Part shown: positions 61,237 through 64,000 of the stretch, one piece after another
Layout: each line of letters begins with the position of its first letter
Position numbering within the stretch: position 1 is the stretch's first letter
Source of the DNA: Colius striatus
Taxonomy: Eukaryota > Chordata > Aves > Coliiformes > Coliidae
NCBI RefSeq assembly: GCF_028858725.1
Contig: NC_084789.1
Location: forward strand, 41,819,594 to 41,883,593
Reading direction: 5' to 3'
DNA length: 64,000 nt
Notes under the pieces: model-generated
Database searches by the model: none
Told to the model about the DNA's origin: nothing
Seen by the model: the letters and a program-made list of their open reading frames with translations, nothing else
Made by a program: the position numbers and the translations under genes

Positions 61237-61560
61237 AGCCCCTGTGCTTCCTCGGAAATAGCAGTAAATCATGCAGTTCCTTCCGTTTCAATGTAAATGA
61301 GATTGGAATGAATAATGCTAATTATTCATTCATCCTAATTCAAATCCCATTTCAGTTGGCCTGGGGGCCCAATTTCAGTGCTGTGCAGCATGAAACCACA
61401 TCGGGTTATCAGCAGAATGGCCAGGCACTTATTCTTGGGGTGTTTTTTCTGTTCAGCACACATCTTTTTAAACTGCATAAAAACAAAACAAAACAAATAT
61501 ATCATTAATAAATTAATCAGATTTCGTTAGCATGACGCGGGAGATATTTTAAGGGGAAAA
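61237..61560. promoter_or_regulatory. AT-rich, conserved-looking non-coding element
   Basis: Non-repetitive segment with dense homeodomain-type cores: GCTAATTATTCATTC, CCTAATTCAAATCCC, CATTAATAAATTAATCAG, plus GGAATGAATAATGC. It includes a short (A4C) run near 61483-61499. It contrasts with the GC-rich surroundings and matches no repeat family I recognise. Enhancer function is inference. Confidence 0.35.
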
Positions 61561-61779
61561 AAGGCTTCCTGTAAATGTGTTCCCCTGAGTTGCCTTGCGG
61601 CTACAGAATCTTGCTCTGATATATGCTGTTTGGCTTAAGCCAAACCTTGTCTGAGGAGGTGCTGGTGAAGCTCAGGGAGACCCAAGAGCTTGGGGTCCTG
61701 GTCCCCTCTGGGAGGTGAGTTTCTCAGTTGGGAGGTGTGAGGGGAGGCTGGTTGTTGAGGCCTTCCAGCCAAAGTGACA

Positions 61780-62030
61780 GGGTAGTTTGGGTTGGAAAAG
61801 ACCTTTAAAGATCATTCCAGCCCATGCCCTGGATGACCCATGGGCAGGTACAGCTTCCACCAGACCATCCACCCTGGCCTTGGACACTTCCAGGTCTGGG
61901 GCATCTACAGCCTCTCTGGGCAATCTGTGCCAGGGCCTCAGCACCCTCCTGGTGAAATATTTCTTCTTAAATGTCCCATCTAAACCTGCCCTTGGTCAGT
62001 TTGAAACTTGTGCCCACCTCTTCAACCTCC
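61780..62030 (-). mobile_element. CR1 LINE 3' end, antisense
   Basis: GGGTTGGAAAAGACCTTTAA, AGATCATTCCAGCCCATGCC, CCAGACCATCCACCCTGGCC and TTTCTTCTTAAATGTCCCAT: the 3' part of a CR1 read on the minus strand. Confidence 0.85.
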
Positions 62031-62084
62031 AGCGTCCCTGACTTCCCCGTCCACCCAGCCACCTGCCGGCTTGTGCTGCGGTTG

Positions 62085-62345
62085 GGATTGCCCCAGCCCA
62101 GGTGTGGGCCCTTGCACGTGGCCTTGGTGAGCTGCAGGAGTTTCACATGGGCCCCCTCCTCCAGCCTGTCAGCATCCCCCTGGACAGGCTCCCTCCCTCA
62201 AGCACACCAGCTGCACCCCTCAGCTGGGTGCCATCTGCCATCCCTCCATGGCCCTTGTACATCCCGAAGGTGCTTGGGACTTGCCAGCCTAGAGTCAAAT
62301 CAGCTGTCCTGAAACCATGGCACTGCGTCATGCTGCCATCCATCA
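62085..62345 (-). mobile_element. CR1-related repeat, antisense continuation
   Basis: GGCCCTTGCACGTGGCCTTG, CACATGGGCCCCCTCCTCCA and CAGCTGGGTGCCATCTGCCA resemble the antisense internal region that normally continues the CR1 3' end at 61780-62030. Diverged; the right boundary is uncertain. Confidence 0.5.
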
Positions 62346-64000
62346 CGGGCACTGAGGCCTTGCTGGCAGCGTTCCCCAGAGCCACCCTGGCTCCAGCTTC
62401 CTCCAATCTTCCCGTCCCTCTGTCCATCCCTGCTGCTCCTCAGCCGACTCATCCCAAGGCAGGATCTGAGGGTTGCCCTCAGAGGTGCAGTTCTTCCCTC
62501 CGCACCTGGTTTCTTTTTCCCCAGTCCTTCAGTGGGTGTGGGTGTGGGTGTGTGCAGAGCCTCCCTCCGCAGAGCAGGTTGCTGCTGGGGAGGAGCGTGA
62601 CATTACTGTTGTTGGGAGTCCTGCCTGCCTGCAGGAGCCTCCTGGGCGGGAAGTGCTGGAGTGAGCTCGTGACGGATACACAGGGTGAAAGTCTCTCTCA
62701 AACGCACTTTCTGGCATGACTAAATGAGCTGGAATTGCTGACATTTTGCCTTTCAGACACATGTCAGCATCCGTAGGCTTGTATTTCAAACCATGGAGGA
62801 TTATTGAGTTAAATGTTGCCAGAACAACGGGAGTGGGGGACGCCAAGTGTACGCTGGGTGAAGGTTACTGCGGCCCCGCGGTGTGTGTGCTGGAGAGGCA
62901 GAAGCGTGCGGTCGCTGCCCCTGGCCCATCTCACCAAACTCAAGGACACCACCGCTTCCAACGCCGTAACTTCCTCCTTTCGTGCCATGTTTAATTGGGT
63001 TGGGCTGAGTGTTTCCAGTGACAGAAAGGTTTAATGCCAGGGCATTTTGTCAACCAGAAGCAAAATCCTTAAAAGCAAAGAATTTCTTTGCCTGCTGGTG
63101 GGTTCTCCCAGTTTTGTGTCAGTAGCTCTGCTCTGGACTAAACCTAAATTTAGAATAAGTGACACTTTCTTGTTGAAGAGAATCAGAGCTCCTGAGCAGC
63201 GTCACGTCTGCGCAGCCAGAGCTCCCTAATTGCCAGAAGTCTTGGTGATTAAACTCACCGGTGCCGCCGTCTTCCGCATCCGAAGGCTGTGGCTAACCCA
63301 GACAGGGGAGTCTGCAGACAGGCTCTGTTGGGAGGTTTGTCGTGCTGTTAGAACAGGGGCAATCTGGGATGTGAACCCCCCTCTTCCTCCTGGAGAAGGT
63401 TCTGAAGCGGGCCAGACGCCCTGTGCCCTGTATGGCCCGGGGAGCTGAGCTCATCCTCTCCCCAGCCAGCTGGGCACGGTAGGAGCCCGAGCCTGGGGGA
63501 AGGTGAGAAGTGCCTCGAGGGGATTTATTAGATGTTGAGGTAGCAGCTCAGCTTGTCTGAAAGGAAAAGCTCGGTGTCCCCTCTCGTGTTGAAACCAGTG
63601 CTGAGCTCAGACCTCTCCGTTGTTACCCACTGATGAATGAGCATTGACAGTGTCTGAAGATGTAAGGGCTGCTTCCTGCTCTCATTCCAAATGCACACTG
63701 GCAACGGTCTTTAATGAATTTCACATTTACTCTCCAGTTTATTTTGGAGAAGGGTTTGTCTCTGACGTTTTCAGTGAGTGAAAGTTAACCCCTTCTTAAA
63801 CCTGTTTGGGTTTTGCCTCATTTTTATAGACCAGTCATGGTGTGTCGGGTAGCACCACGTATGTCCCGTGACACGGCTGGGCCTGGGCTCCATCGGCGCT
63901 GCAGCTTGGGCTGGATGTGTGGGGTTCACTGGTGTGGGGTTCAGCGTCTTGGAGACTCTTCAGGCACATAGAGGTCCCCTGAACTTGCTCTACCAGTGAG
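62346..64000. other. Right end of window; nothing recognised
   Basis: Non-coding on both strands as read. A short GTGTGG-type repeat lies at about 62527-62553. Confidence 0.45.

Overview
The window looks like a gene-dense, GC-rich avian microchromosome. Truncated CR1 LINE copies occur throughout, in several subfamilies and on both strands. There are several GC-rich minisatellites and CpG-island promoters, and the proteins match single-copy vertebrate genes that lie together on human 17q21.31. I cannot name the species; a neognath bird is the best fit. The gene order is the human order inverted: C1QL1 > KIF18B > FAM187A < CCDC103 < EFTUD2 >, then a promoter-like CpG island where GJC1 would be expected.

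Layout. 1-5198: C1QL1 (+), with the signal-peptide end cut off by the window edge; its 4.5-kb intron holds a degenerate minisatellite and AT-rich homeodomain-type islands. 5.88-14.84 kb: KIF18B (+), 13 coding exons behind a promoter with two CCAAT boxes and a CHR element. 14.84-17.48 kb: a 2.6-kb gap where human has GFAP; I see no intermediate-filament exons. 17.48-18.73 kb: FAM187A (-), single exon. 19.4-22.6 kb: CCDC103 (-), three coding exons. 22.63-24.56 kb: shared CpG island between CCDC103 and EFTUD2, with a cluster of TCGCGA palindromes and a 1.2-kb minisatellite with a 25-bp unit. 24.57-44.82 kb: EFTUD2 (+), all 27 coding exons recovered in frame, summing to exactly 972 codons plus stop. 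46.6-47.5 kb: CpG-island promoter with a perfect NRF1 site, a short exon-like segment with a splice donor, and an 18-bp minisatellite. 47.5-64 kb: no coding exon recognised; by synteny it is probably the long 5' intron region of GJC1, with two possible non-coding exons, CR1 fragments, an old LINE fossil and one AT-rich conserved-looking element.

The genes do not form one pathway. C1QL1 is a secreted synaptic organiser, KIF18B a mitotic plus-end kinesin, CCDC103 a dynein-arm assembly factor, FAM187A an uncharacterised membrane protein and EFTUD2 the U5 snRNP GTPase. The link is conserved synteny and shared promoter architecture. I found no clear sign of a novel system. The most useful second looks are the missing GFAP locus, the G2/M promoter grammar of KIF18B, the KIF18B tail with a canonical SxIP motif, and two unrelated G-rich minisatellites that both sit just inside the first intron of a CpG-island gene.
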